Assembly: GCA_048883105.1 (NCBI GenBank) | Contig: JBHLQY010000075.1 | Span: forward strand, 1 to 10,213 | Origin: LW40-45 sp048883105 | Lineage (GTDB): Archaea > Asgardarchaeota > Lokiarchaeia > Sigyniarchaeales > SOKP01 | Reading direction: 5' to 3' | Length of the DNA stretch: 10,213 nucleotides | Shown: in pieces, positions 1 to 6,340 of the stretch | How positions within the stretch are numbered: the first letter of the stretch is position 1 | How the letters are laid out: each line of letters opens with the position of its first letter | Position numbers and translations under genes: made by a program | Notes under the pieces: generated by a model | Told to the model about the DNA's origin: nothing | Databases searched by the model: none | What the model saw: the letters and a program-made list of their open reading frames with translations, nothing else

Positions 1-60
1 AAGAAGGATATTAAAAAAATAATACCAGTTGCATCTAAAGCCATGATTCATGAACCTTAA
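1..60 (+). CDS. Possible 3' end of an unidentified gene (partial)
   Basis: Frame 1 is open from the window edge to a TAA at 58-60 and would encode a basic C-terminus ending in ASKAMIHEP. The other two plus frames close within about 22 bases. A T-rich stretch follows the stop, as expected for an archaeal transcript end. Twenty codons are too few to name a family. The minus strand offers an alternative: an ATG at 44 reading leftward gives a hydrophobic start, MALDATGIIFLIS, preceded by AAGG. That could be the first codons of a minus-strand gene following the mutase homologue. The two readings are mutually exclusive and I only slightly prefer the plus one. Confidence 0.35.
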   Translation, partial: KKDIKKIIPVASKAMIHEP

Positions 61-144
61 TTTTTATTTTAAAATATAATTTCTTAATATAATTATTAAA
101 TTTCAAATATTTTTAAACTTTTAATTCTTCTATAGAGAAATTAT

Positions 145-153
145 AAAAAAAAA
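145..153 (-). terminator. Oligo-T terminator of the mutase-like gene
   Basis: Nine consecutive A on the plus strand give a T9 run on the minus strand, about 23 bases past the stop codon of the gene ending at 176. Archaeal RNA polymerase commonly terminates at such oligo-T tracts without needing a hairpin. No GC-rich stem precedes it. Confidence 0.5.
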
Positions 154-175
154 GAATAAAATTATTAAATTTTAT

Positions 176-1558
176 TTATAATTTAAGAATTATTTCTTCA
201 AGCTCGTTTATCATATTCTTAGCGGCTTTAACATTGTCGGATTCTGCGGATAACAAAATCGCATTACGATATAAAGAGACTTTTACTTGAGTAAAAACCT
301 TGTTATTCTCATCAATAATTTTAAGCTCATTAATTATGTCATGATATTTAAAACCGTTTTCTTCAACAATTTTTCTTAATTTGTTGTGAAAAGTTTCAAT
401 TACATCTTGAGAGACCGTAATTGATTTATTAGCTTTTATACCTTTAGGAAAACCCCTCGTTAATGAACTCAATAAATCGTCTTGAATCGTCATGATTTCA
501 AGAAGTTTTAAAAGAATGAAATTTCCATCGCTAAATGGCGCGAATTCAGGAAAATAAAACTTTAACGTATCTGCTGCGGCAAAACATGCTCTTTCTTCTC
601 TAATTTGACTCGAGATTTCTCCAGGATAATTTTCTACTTCCTTCAAAGAATATCCACATTCCTTAATAAAATCTTTTGCAGTTGTGGAAATTGTTGGAGT
701 CGTTATAATCGAGTTTGCTTTTAATTTTAATATTCGCTCATCGTAGGAGATGAATAACATTAGTAAATCTTCAAAATTCACTTCTAATCCACTTTCATCG
801 ATCACTAAAATTCTGGATCCATCGATATCGAAACAAACTCCAAGGTGACTATTGGACGCTTTCACGATATCTGCGCAGTTTCTAATGGTATGAATATTGG
901 GTACGGGATTAGTCGATCTTTGACGATAATGCGTATTTAATGCAATAACTTCTACTCCAATGTCATTCAATAATAAGGGTGTGATTTTACCACTAGGACC
1001 ATAAGAACAATCAACAACAATCTTAAGATCTGCATCTCTTATTTTTTTTTTATGTACAAATTGTTGTAATGATTTAATATAAATTTCTTCAGTCTGAGGG
1101 ATTGCAGTTATTTGACCAATTTCATTTGGTTCGACTCTACGTATTTGTTCTGGATAATTATTGTAAGCATCAAATATTTTTTGTATTTCGATTTGGGTTA
1201 ATTCTATTCCACCGGCATCGACAAATCGTACTCCAACATCTTCACTGTATAAATGGCCTCCCGAAAAATAAATACCTCCAATGGCACCGAATCTTCTAAT
1301 GGTGAACTGAAGTAGAGGAAAAGTGCAATCTGAAAGGTTTAAGAGGTTCACCCCTGTACTCATGCAACCCGAGGTATATCCTCGCTTAAGCATCCGAGAA
1401 TCGTTATGATAATCCCTTCCCATGACAATCGATTCGTTTTGTTTAAACATACTCCCGTGAATACAGCCTATGGATGCTGCTATTTCTGGCGTAAAAACAA
1501 AATTAGCTCGTCCTATAATCCTTCCGTGTTTATTTAGTTCTTTAAGGTTTTTAACCAT
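176..1558 (-). CDS. Degenerate alpha-D-phosphohexomutase homologue (PMM/PGM-like, probably non-catalytic)
   Basis: A 460-residue protein with the overall layout of the phosphomannomutase/phosphoglucomutase superfamily, but the signature sites are altered. The segment matching the active-site TASHNP loop reads FSGGHLYSED (98-107), so the phosphoserine position is Gly101. The metal loop, normally DxDGDR, reads DIDGSR (244-249) and lacks its third aspartate. The sugar-recognition GEESGH loop (near 325-335) and the C-terminal RPSGTEP phosphate loop (near 425-437) are not recognisable. The N-terminal half, notably RMLKRGYTSGCMSTGVNLLN (55-74), instead resembles the mutase-like C-terminal domain of bacterial nucleotidyltransferase-mutase fusion proteins annotated as mannose-1-phosphate guanylyltransferase. 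It is the first ATG after the spacer and has no clear Shine-Dalgarno. A regulatory or sugar-phosphate-sensing role beside the nucleotidyltransferase at 3483-4634 is inferred. Confidence 0.85.
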   Translation of the reverse strand: MVKNLKELNKHGRIIGRANFVFTPEIAASIGCIHGSMFKQNESIVMGRDYHNDSRMLKRGYTSGCMSTGVNLLNLSDCTFPLLQFTIRRFGAIGGIYFSGGHLYSEDVGVRFVDAGGIELTQIEIQKIFDAYNNYPEQIRRVEPNEIGQITAIPQTEEIYIKSLQQFVHKKKIRDADLKIVVDCSYGPSGKITPLLLNDIGVEVIALNTHYRQRSTNPVPNIHTIRNCADIVKASNSHLGVCFDIDGSRILVIDESGLEVNFEDLLMLFISYDERILKLKANSIITTPTISTTAKDFIKECGYSLKEVENYPGEISSQIREERACFAAADTLKFYFPEFAPFSDGNFILLKLLEIMTIQDDLLSSLTRGFPKGIKANKSITVSQDVIETFHNKLRKIVEENGFKYHDIINELKIIDENNKVFTQVKVSLYRNAILLSAESDNVKAAKNMINELEEIILKL

Positions 1559-1607
1559 CTAAATCAAATATTTGAATGTTCTAATTCAATTGGAGAATAA
1601 ATAATTT

Positions 1608-1620
1608 ACATATATATTTT
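1608..1620 (-). promoter_or_regulatory. Candidate TATA box for the mutase-like gene
   Basis: On the minus strand this reads AAAATATATATGT, about 50-60 bases upstream of the ATG at 1558. It would give a leader of roughly 25-30 bases. AT-rich surroundings make chance matches common, so this is a weak call. Confidence 0.3.
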
Positions 1621-1630
1621 TTTCTGTTTT

Positions 1631-1658
1631 TATAGAAAAACTAATATAGAAAAACTAA
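1631..1658. repeat. Perfect 14-bp tandem duplication in divergent promoter region
   Basis: TATAGAAAAACTAA occurs twice back to back (1631-1644 and 1645-1658) with no mismatch. It sits between the divergent mutase-like and GH57 genes, just upstream of the predicted GH57 TATA box. It could be a paired regulator site or a replication-slippage duplication. Confidence 0.9.
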
Positions 1659-1683
1659 TTTTGAATTAATTAAATCTTAAATT

Positions 1684-1691
1684 TTTATAAT
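1684..1691 (+). promoter_or_regulatory. TATA box of the GH57 gene, probable leaderless transcript
   Basis: TTTATAAT is centred about 26 bases upstream of the ATG at 1714, the usual archaeal TATA-to-start distance. Transcription would therefore begin at or next to the start codon. The absence of any purine-rich Shine-Dalgarno between 1692 and 1713 fits a leaderless mRNA. Confidence 0.45.
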
Positions 1692-1713
1692 TAAATTTAA
1701 AAGTATTTATATA

Positions 1714-3432
1714 ATGACAGAAAATTCTTTAGGAAGCTTTTGTCTTGTTTTACATAGTCATCTACCCTGGGTGTTAGGACATGGAGTATGGCCCCATGGT
1801 ACTTCTTGGCTTAACGAAGCCGCTGCAGAGACTTATATTCCTTTACTTCAAGAGTTATACAAACTTATGGACGATGGGTATCACCCTAAATTGACAATTG
1901 GTCTTACACCCGTTTTATGTGAAATGTTAAGACATCCGACTTTTATTGAAGAATTTACCAGTTATTTGGACGAAAAAATCGCTGCGGCCCTTCACGATTA
2001 CGATGATTTTATGGATAACAAATATGAAGAGGGAAGGATTAAATTAACGCGATGGTGGGAGAAGTTTTACGAGCAAATTAGGGACGACTATATCCATAGA
2101 TTTAATAGGGACATTGTAGGAGCATTTAAAAAGCTTCAAGATGAGGATTTACTGGATATAATTACTTGTGGAGCAACCCATGGCTACACTCCCTTACTCT
2201 CTAAAGAAACTTCCATCGATGCTCAATTCAAAACTGCAGTTGATAACTATAAGCATCATTTCGGAAGGGTACCTACAGGTGTATGGCTTCCAGAATGTGC
2301 TTATCGTCCGGGTTATAGATGGAAAAATCCTTTAAATCAGGAGGAAGAGTATGATCGGCCTGGGATTGAGTATTTTCTCGCCAAAAATGGTCTGAAATAT
2401 TTTTTTATTGACACTGCTCTATTATTAGGGGGAAAATCCCAAGGAGTTTATGCTGCCAGATTTCCTTTATTAAAGGAATTATGGAAGCAATTTGCAGACC
2501 AATATGAAGAGCTTCCTATTTCTTTCGAGAAATCCCAATATGAAGTATATTTAGTGTCTACTCAGTCTGCAGAGGCTCCAGTTGGATTTTTCACGAGAGA
2601 CGAAAAATCTGGGATTGTTGTATGGTCAGGTGAACATGGTTATCCCGGTTGCGCAGAATATCTTGATTTTCATAAAAAACATTATCCAGGTGGTCTTAAA
2701 TATTGGAAAGTTACTGAAGCAAAATTAGATCTAGGAAAAAAAATGCTGTATTGGCCAGATGATGTCCCCAGAAAATTAGACGAAAATGCAAGTCATTACC
2801 TTCATCTTGTTAAGGATATACTCAGAGATCATAAAAATAAGTTTGGAAATCCTGGTATAGTAGTTGCTCCTTATGATTGCGAATTATTTGGTCATTGGTG
2901 GTTTGAAGGAAATTGGTGGGTGGCTAGGGTTTTGCGATGGATGGAGGACGACCCAGAAATCGATTTAACTAATACAAGAATATATGTCGAAAAAAATCCA
3001 CCAAATAAAGTATGTCAAATAATAGAGGGAAGCTGGGGGCAAGGATCCAGCCATTGGGTTTGGCTGAACGAATGGACAACGTGGAGCTGGGAAAAAATTT
3101 ACCAATGTGAAACAAAAAGCGAAGAAATAATTGCAAAATATAAAGATTCTGCTGATATGCATCTTTTGAAAATATTAAAGCAAATGGCACGCGAACTTTT
3201 ATTATTAGAAAGTTCAGATTGGCAATTCTTAATCACTACGTGGTCCGCGAGAGATTATGCTGAAAATAGAGTAGCTCTGCACTATGAAAATTTTAATAGA
3301 TTATATGAAATGGCATCTAAATATGGGAGTGGAAAGCATGTTGATGAAGGTGAGTGGCACCTCTTAGGTATGTTAGAAACAAACAATGGAATTTTTATGG
3401 ATTTGGATCTTGAACCATTTGCAAAGAAATAA
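1714..3432 (+). CDS. GH57 glycoside hydrolase, 1,4-alpha-glucan branching enzyme-like
   Basis: A 572-residue protein with the five conserved regions of family GH57 in order: LHSHLP (13-18), CGATHGYTPLL (152-162), WLPECAYR (191-198), PYDCELFGHWWFEG (386-399), and the Trp-rich WGQGSSHWVWLNEWTTWSWE (441-460). By family knowledge Glu194 is the predicted nucleophile and Asp388 the acid/base. The WPHGTSWLNEAAAETYIPLL start and the VWSGEHGYPG loop (303-312) match GH57 branching enzymes, which cut alpha-1,4 glucan and rejoin it as alpha-1,6 branches, better than GH57 amylases or 4-alpha-glucanotransferases. Length fits the family. There is no signal peptide, so it should be cytosolic and act on stored glucan. 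It is divergent from the mutase-like gene and convergent with the nucleotidyltransferase gene. Branching rather than hydrolysis is inferred from motif resemblance alone. Confidence 0.9.
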   Translation: MTENSLGSFCLVLHSHLPWVLGHGVWPHGTSWLNEAAAETYIPLLQELYKLMDDGYHPKLTIGLTPVLCEMLRHPTFIEEFTSYLDEKIAAALHDYDDFMDNKYEEGRIKLTRWWEKFYEQIRDDYIHRFNRDIVGAFKKLQDEDLLDIITCGATHGYTPLLSKETSIDAQFKTAVDNYKHHFGRVPTGVWLPECAYRPGYRWKNPLNQEEEYDRPGIEYFLAKNGLKYFFIDTALLLGGKSQGVYAARFPLLKELWKQFADQYEELPISFEKSQYEVYLVSTQSAEAPVGFFTRDEKSGIVVWSGEHGYPGCAEYLDFHKKHYPGGLKYWKVTEAKLDLGKKMLYWPDDVPRKLDENASHYLHLVKDILRDHKNKFGNPGIVVAPYDCELFGHWWFEGNWWVARVLRWMEDDPEIDLTNTRIYVEKNPPNKVCQIIEGSWGQGSSHWVWLNEWTTWSWEKIYQCETKSEEIIAKYKDSADMHLLKILKQMARELLLLESSDWQFLITTWSARDYAENRVALHYENFNRLYEMASKYGSGKHVDEGEWHLLGMLETNNGIFMDLDLEPFAKK

Positions 3433-3444
3433 AATCTTATTTGA

Positions 3445-3469
3445 TTTTTTTTAATTTATCTTATAAATT
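3445..3469 (+). terminator. Transcript end region between convergent genes
   Basis: A T8 run (3445-3452) lies 13 bases after the GH57 stop and is a likely oligo-T terminator on the plus strand. It is followed by a small AT-only inverted repeat, AATTTAT-CTT-ATAAATT (3453-3469), in the 50-bp gap shared with the convergent nucleotidyltransferase gene. The stem is weak. Confidence 0.5.
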
Positions 3470-3482
3470 AGAAACCTTTGAA

Positions 3483-4634
3483 TTATATCTGTTGACCTAG
3501 CTCAAGTGTGACATTAGACAACTGAATATTATTGGAAATTTTTACATTTGGAGGTACGATTACCCTCTCTAAAACAACATTATTTCCAATTTCGCAATCG
3601 TTACAGATTATTGATTCGTTAATATAACTCCCAGGACCAATTTTCACGTTGTCCCATATAACGCTTTTTTCGATTATGGCATCTTCTCCAATAATAACTT
3701 GATTTCCTATAGAAGTTAATTCCCTTATCTTCACATTGTTGTGAAGTTCTACACTTTCACCAAAGCATGTAGGTTTTTCAATTATTGTATCTTTACCTGA
3801 ATTGATAATTCCCTTAACGTAAATTCCATCGTATTCTTCTCCGTTTGGTAAAATTGGCCAAGCATATTTCCTTAATAAATCCCAATTTGCCCACATGTAG
3901 GTTTGCGAATTACCAGCATCCATCCAATAATAATCTTTGACAAAACCATACAAGTCATACTCGTTTTCAAGAAGATATGGAAATAATTCACTACCAAAGT
4001 CTTTCAATCCCGTTTCATGAAGGATATTTCCTATCTCCTTTTTAACACAGTAAATTCCTGTGTTAATAATATTTGTATGTAAGAATAAATCTGTTCTTTG
4101 AGCCATACTACTCAAATATAATTCCATTGGCATAGGCTTTTCCAAAAATAAATAAATTTTTCTATGTTTATCCAATAACACAACACCATATTGAGAAGTA
4201 TGGCTTTCAACCATCTTCATTGAAATTGTTGCTATCCCGTTTTTTTCTCTATGAAAATCCATAAAACTTTTCATTGGAAGAGATGTGACTATATCTGCCA
4301 TACTAACAACGATATTTTCCGAGTCAATTTCGTCTGTCAGTAATCTATACGCGTCAGCAGTGCCTTTACTATTTTGAATTGAGCAATCCAATTCCACATC
4401 GCCAAGCTTATCAGGTGTCCACGTTTCCTTAATATGCTTTTCAATTTTTTCACCCATATAAGCTAATGCGAGAATAATATGTTTTATATCTGCATATATT
4501 AAGTGTGATATGGAATAATCAACCATCGTTTTATTAGTTACTTTCACTAACGGTTTTGGAATTTGCGAAGTCAATGGCATTAGCCGTTTGCCTTTACCGC
4601 CAGCGAGGATTATCGCTGACCAATCTCTTGTCAT
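3483..4634 (-). CDS. Sugar-1-phosphate nucleotidyltransferase with left-handed beta-helix domain (NDP-hexose pyrophosphorylase)
   Basis: A 383-residue enzyme expected to make an NDP-sugar and pyrophosphate from a sugar-1-phosphate and an NTP. The N-terminal Rossmann-like domain carries LAGGKGKRLMPLT (10-22), PKPL (26-29), Asp114 in SMADIV, EKP (165-167), NTG (191-193) and Asp239 in WMDAGN; the two Asp are the expected metal ligands. The common Thr in GGxGTR is Lys16 here. Residues about 270-378 form hexapeptide-like turns (such as IGEDAI and IGNNVV) of a left-handed beta-helix, which in relatives drives oligomerisation or allostery. GDP-mannose or (d)NDP-glucose are possible products; the base and sugar cannot be read from sequence. 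Bacterial relatives are fused to a degenerate mutase domain like the protein at 176-1558. ATG start; no Shine-Dalgarno is obvious. Confidence 0.88.
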   Translation of the reverse strand: MTRDWSAIILAGGKGKRLMPLTSQIPKPLVKVTNKTMVDYSISHLIYADIKHIILALAYMGEKIEKHIKETWTPDKLGDVELDCSIQNSKGTADAYRLLTDEIDSENIVVSMADIVTSLPMKSFMDFHREKNGIATISMKMVESHTSQYGVVLLDKHRKIYLFLEKPMPMELYLSSMAQRTDLFLHTNIINTGIYCVKKEIGNILHETGLKDFGSELFPYLLENEYDLYGFVKDYYWMDAGNSQTYMWANWDLLRKYAWPILPNGEEYDGIYVKGIINSGKDTIIEKPTCFGESVELHNNVKIRELTSIGNQVIIGEDAIIEKSVIWDNVKIGPGSYINESIICNDCEIGNNVVLERVIVPPNVKISNNIQLSNVTLELGQQI

Positions 4635-4650
4635 TATTGAAAACGATCTC

Positions 4651-4660
4651 TATTTTATAT
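4651..4660 (-). promoter_or_regulatory. TATA box of the nucleotidyltransferase gene
   Basis: The minus strand reads ATATAAAATA, centred about 22 bases upstream of the ATG at 4634. This spacing and the missing Shine-Dalgarno suggest a very short leader or a leaderless mRNA. It implies the gene has its own promoter and need not be cotranscribed with the GalT-like gene upstream. Confidence 0.4.
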
Positions 4661-4678
4661 TAATATAATAAAATTAAC

Positions 4679-4711
4679 TGATTTAAATCTATTATTTTTA
4701 ATTGATTTAAA
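4679..4711. repeat. Paired TGATTTAAA motif upstream of the nucleotidyltransferase promoter
   Basis: TGATTTAAA occurs at 4679-4687 and again at 4703-4711, 24 bp apart. The first copy is part of the 10-bp palindrome GATTTAAATC (4680-4689). The pair sits just upstream of the predicted TATA box, where an archaeal activator could bind. It could also be chance in AT-rich DNA. Confidence 0.35.
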
Positions 4712-4716
4712 CCATT

Positions 4717-4722
4717 AAAAAA
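4717..4722 (-). terminator. Weak oligo-T end for the GalT-like gene
   Basis: A6 on the plus strand (T6 on the transcript) about 50 bases past the GalT-like stop codon. There is no stem-loop, so read-through into the nucleotidyltransferase gene remains possible. Confidence 0.25.
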
Positions 4723-4770
4723 TTGTCAAAAGAATATAAAATCTAACGCCCAAATACTTATTTTTTTAAA

Positions 4771-5991
4771 TTATAAAGATGAAATAGCATTTCTTATTTC
4801 TGCAGCTGCTTCATGAGGCAATTTTCTCGCAACACGCATATCATCACCCATCTCAGCACCACCTATAATTTCATGAGGGATAATATCACCAAATAAGTGA
4901 AAATTGGCATCGTATCCATAAGGACAACAGTTAAATAAAATATTTCGATTTTTATCAATTTCAATCTCGTCTAATGCTTCAAATATAATTATTAGAGATT
5001 TTGCCAAATCGTTTAATTGGTTAACATTTAATTGACTAAATCTTCTAATATGCTCTGTGGGATGAAACCTTATGTGATAATTCCTTATAGGACTTCCTGT
5101 AGTATAAAAAGTCCAATATTTAGTTTTTAATATAATACGGTCACTATCCCCATGAGTAGTTTCGCAAAGATGACAATGATCTCCCATTTCTTTAAAAGCT
5201 CTAAGATATCCTTCCAACCTTGAACCATGCCCATCCATATTCAAATCAATATAAATTTGACCATGGATTCGGGGCTGTGATCCACCAACCCTTATTCCTA
5301 TATTGAAAAATGGTGAAATAGGAATATCGTAATAATCTCTGTCTATAGCCTCTTGAACGGAATAAAGTATTGCAGCTTTCATAGAAAGGAAAATGCCTGC
5401 TAATACTTTTTCTGGAATTAAATTGAAATATAACGAAGGATAAAAATGTCTCGAGAGGGATACCAAATTTATGCCCACTGCAAGTTTTAAATGTGCAGGT
5501 AAAATTTTTTCCATTGAAGATTTAATATCGGGATCTACAACACGAGCCATTGAAGGATATCGATTAATTAAAGTAATTGCTTTACAAGATTCAGGAATCT
5601 TTTCAATTTTATGAGGTACTTCTAAAAAAGGCGAATCTCTCTTTTTTTCATCTTCAGTAACAATAATTGTATATCCATCTCCTATTGGCGTTCCATCATC
5701 GTAATATATTAGTTCTCCTTCAGTAATACTCATAAATATATCTTTAACATCCGTAATTGGATAATCTATATAATCTTGGCGCTCGTAGAGCTTTTCTCCT
5801 TTTTTAAAACCTTTAGGCCTTTTACCACGAATAGGAGATAAATATGAATAATGCCCATAGTACCTTACACGTTCTTTTCGGAGACCGAAATCTTTTGTAC
5901 TAATAGTAACAGTAGACAATGGATCCCATCTCTTTATCGGAACATCGTAAGCAGACTTGAAATTTTCTTTGTTAATAATCCCCCATTCCAT
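4771..5991 (-). CDS. GalT-like hexose-1-phosphate nucleotidylyltransferase (HIT superfamily)
   Basis: A 406-residue protein with the two-domain layout of archaeal and bacterial galactose-1-phosphate uridylyltransferases. RWDPLS (21-26) matches the N-terminal DPLTGEW region. RIHGQIYID (241-249) is the active-site loop, with His243 at the nucleophilic position. CHLC (273-276) matches the cysteine pair that follows the catalytic loop in prokaryotic GalTs. NYHIRFHPTEH (304-314) and the C-terminal FHLFGDIIPHE...GGAEMGDD segment (364-384) match the second HIT domain. The usual HxH motif is altered: its first His is Arg241. The protein probably transfers a nucleotidyl group between a sugar nucleotide and a hexose-1-phosphate, but substrates may not be UDP-glucose and galactose-1-phosphate. 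GGAGG lies 16 bases before the ATG, rather far. An open in-frame extension reaches TAA at 6058-6060 but has no usual start codon. Confidence 0.8.
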   Translation of the reverse strand: MEWGIINKENFKSAYDVPIKRWDPLSTVTISTKDFGLRKERVRYYGHYSYLSPIRGKRPKGFKKGEKLYERQDYIDYPITDVKDIFMSITEGELIYYDDGTPIGDGYTIIVTEDEKKRDSPFLEVPHKIEKIPESCKAITLINRYPSMARVVDPDIKSSMEKILPAHLKLAVGINLVSLSRHFYPSLYFNLIPEKVLAGIFLSMKAAILYSVQEAIDRDYYDIPISPFFNIGIRVGGSQPRIHGQIYIDLNMDGHGSRLEGYLRAFKEMGDHCHLCETTHGDSDRIILKTKYWTFYTTGSPIRNYHIRFHPTEHIRRFSQLNVNQLNDLAKSLIIIFEALDEIEIDKNRNILFNCCPYGYDANFHLFGDIIPHEIIGGAEMGDDMRVARKLPHEAAAEIRNAISSL

Positions 5992-6165
5992 AAATTTAGG
6001 CTTAAACCCTCCTTGAGCAGACCATTCATTTTTACCCGAAATAACAAACCACTCTTCTTATTAATATTATCAGTTTTAATTACATTATTTGAATTAATGT
6101 TAGTAATTGTTTGTTATAAATATTAGTCTATTAATTTTTGATAAAAATTGATAATAGTGTTATGA

Positions 6166-6177
6166 TTTGTATACAAA
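6166..6177. repeat. 12-bp perfect palindrome TTTGTATACAAA
   Basis: A perfect palindrome about 175-185 bases upstream of the GalT-like start. A related stretch, GTAAACAAATGATATAC, follows at about 6183-6199. Two-fold symmetry would suit a dimeric regulator such as the nearby ribbon-helix-helix protein, though no binding evidence exists. Confidence 0.4.
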
Positions 6178-6220
6178 CCCATGTAAACAAATGATATACG
6201 ATAATGAAAAATTTTCTATT

Positions 6221-6242
6221 TTGAGATAAAATTGAGATAAAA
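6221..6242. repeat. Perfect 11-bp tandem duplication
   Basis: TTGAGATAAAA occurs twice without a gap (6221-6231, 6232-6242). The period of 11 is close to one helical turn, so the copies would face the same side of the DNA. It is downstream of the RHH gene and upstream of the GalT-like gene. Confidence 0.85.
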
Positions 6243-6285
6243 AATGAAAATTTTTTTAATTTTTTCGAAAAAAATAAAAAGAGAT

Positions 6286-6299
6286 GGGAGTTAACTCCC
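6286..6299 (-). terminator. GGGAG-TTAA-CTCCC hairpin with T-rich tail, likely terminator of the RHH gene
   Basis: A perfect 14-bp palindrome that can fold as a 5-bp GC-rich stem with a TTAA loop. Read on the minus strand it lies about 40 bases past the RHH stop and is followed by ATCTCTTTTTATTTTTTTC, the arrangement of an intrinsic terminator. A T8 run (plus-strand A8 at 6329-6336) comes even earlier, just after the stop. It could alternatively be an operator. Confidence 0.5.
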
Positions 6300-6340
6300 T
6301 AAATGATCCCAATTCTTATATATTTTTTAAAAAAAATTTC

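Larger units (their letters stand above)
5992..6340. other. Gene-poor spacer between GalT-like and RHH genes
   Basis: I see no credible gene in these 349 bases. On the minus strand TTTATAAC near 6114-6121 is a possible TATA box for the GalT-like gene and would give a leader of about 100 bases containing the GGAGG. The rest holds a 12-bp palindrome (6166-6177), an 11-bp tandem repeat (6221-6242), a TTTTTTCGAAAAAA palindrome (6260-6273) and the GC-rich palindrome at 6286-6299, described separately. The leader forms no riboswitch I recognise. Confidence 0.5.

Noticed and set aside
1102..1299. 65-codon plus-strand open frame
   Set aside because: It lies wholly inside the mutase-like gene on the other strand and shows no domain or ribosome-binding site.
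2965..3190. Two overlapping minus-strand open frames of 65 and 73 codons
   Set aside because: Both are antisense to the conserved C-terminal part of the GH57 gene, which carries the real coding signal.
5851..6126. 91-codon plus-strand open frame
   Set aside because: Mostly antisense to the 5' end of the GalT-like gene; hydrophobic, low-complexity end is typical of translated AT-rich spacer.
6166..6300. Possible replication origin or CRISPR-like repeat cluster
   Set aside because: The repeats differ from one another, no regular spacer pattern exists, and no cas, orc1/cdc6 or origin-box signal was seen.
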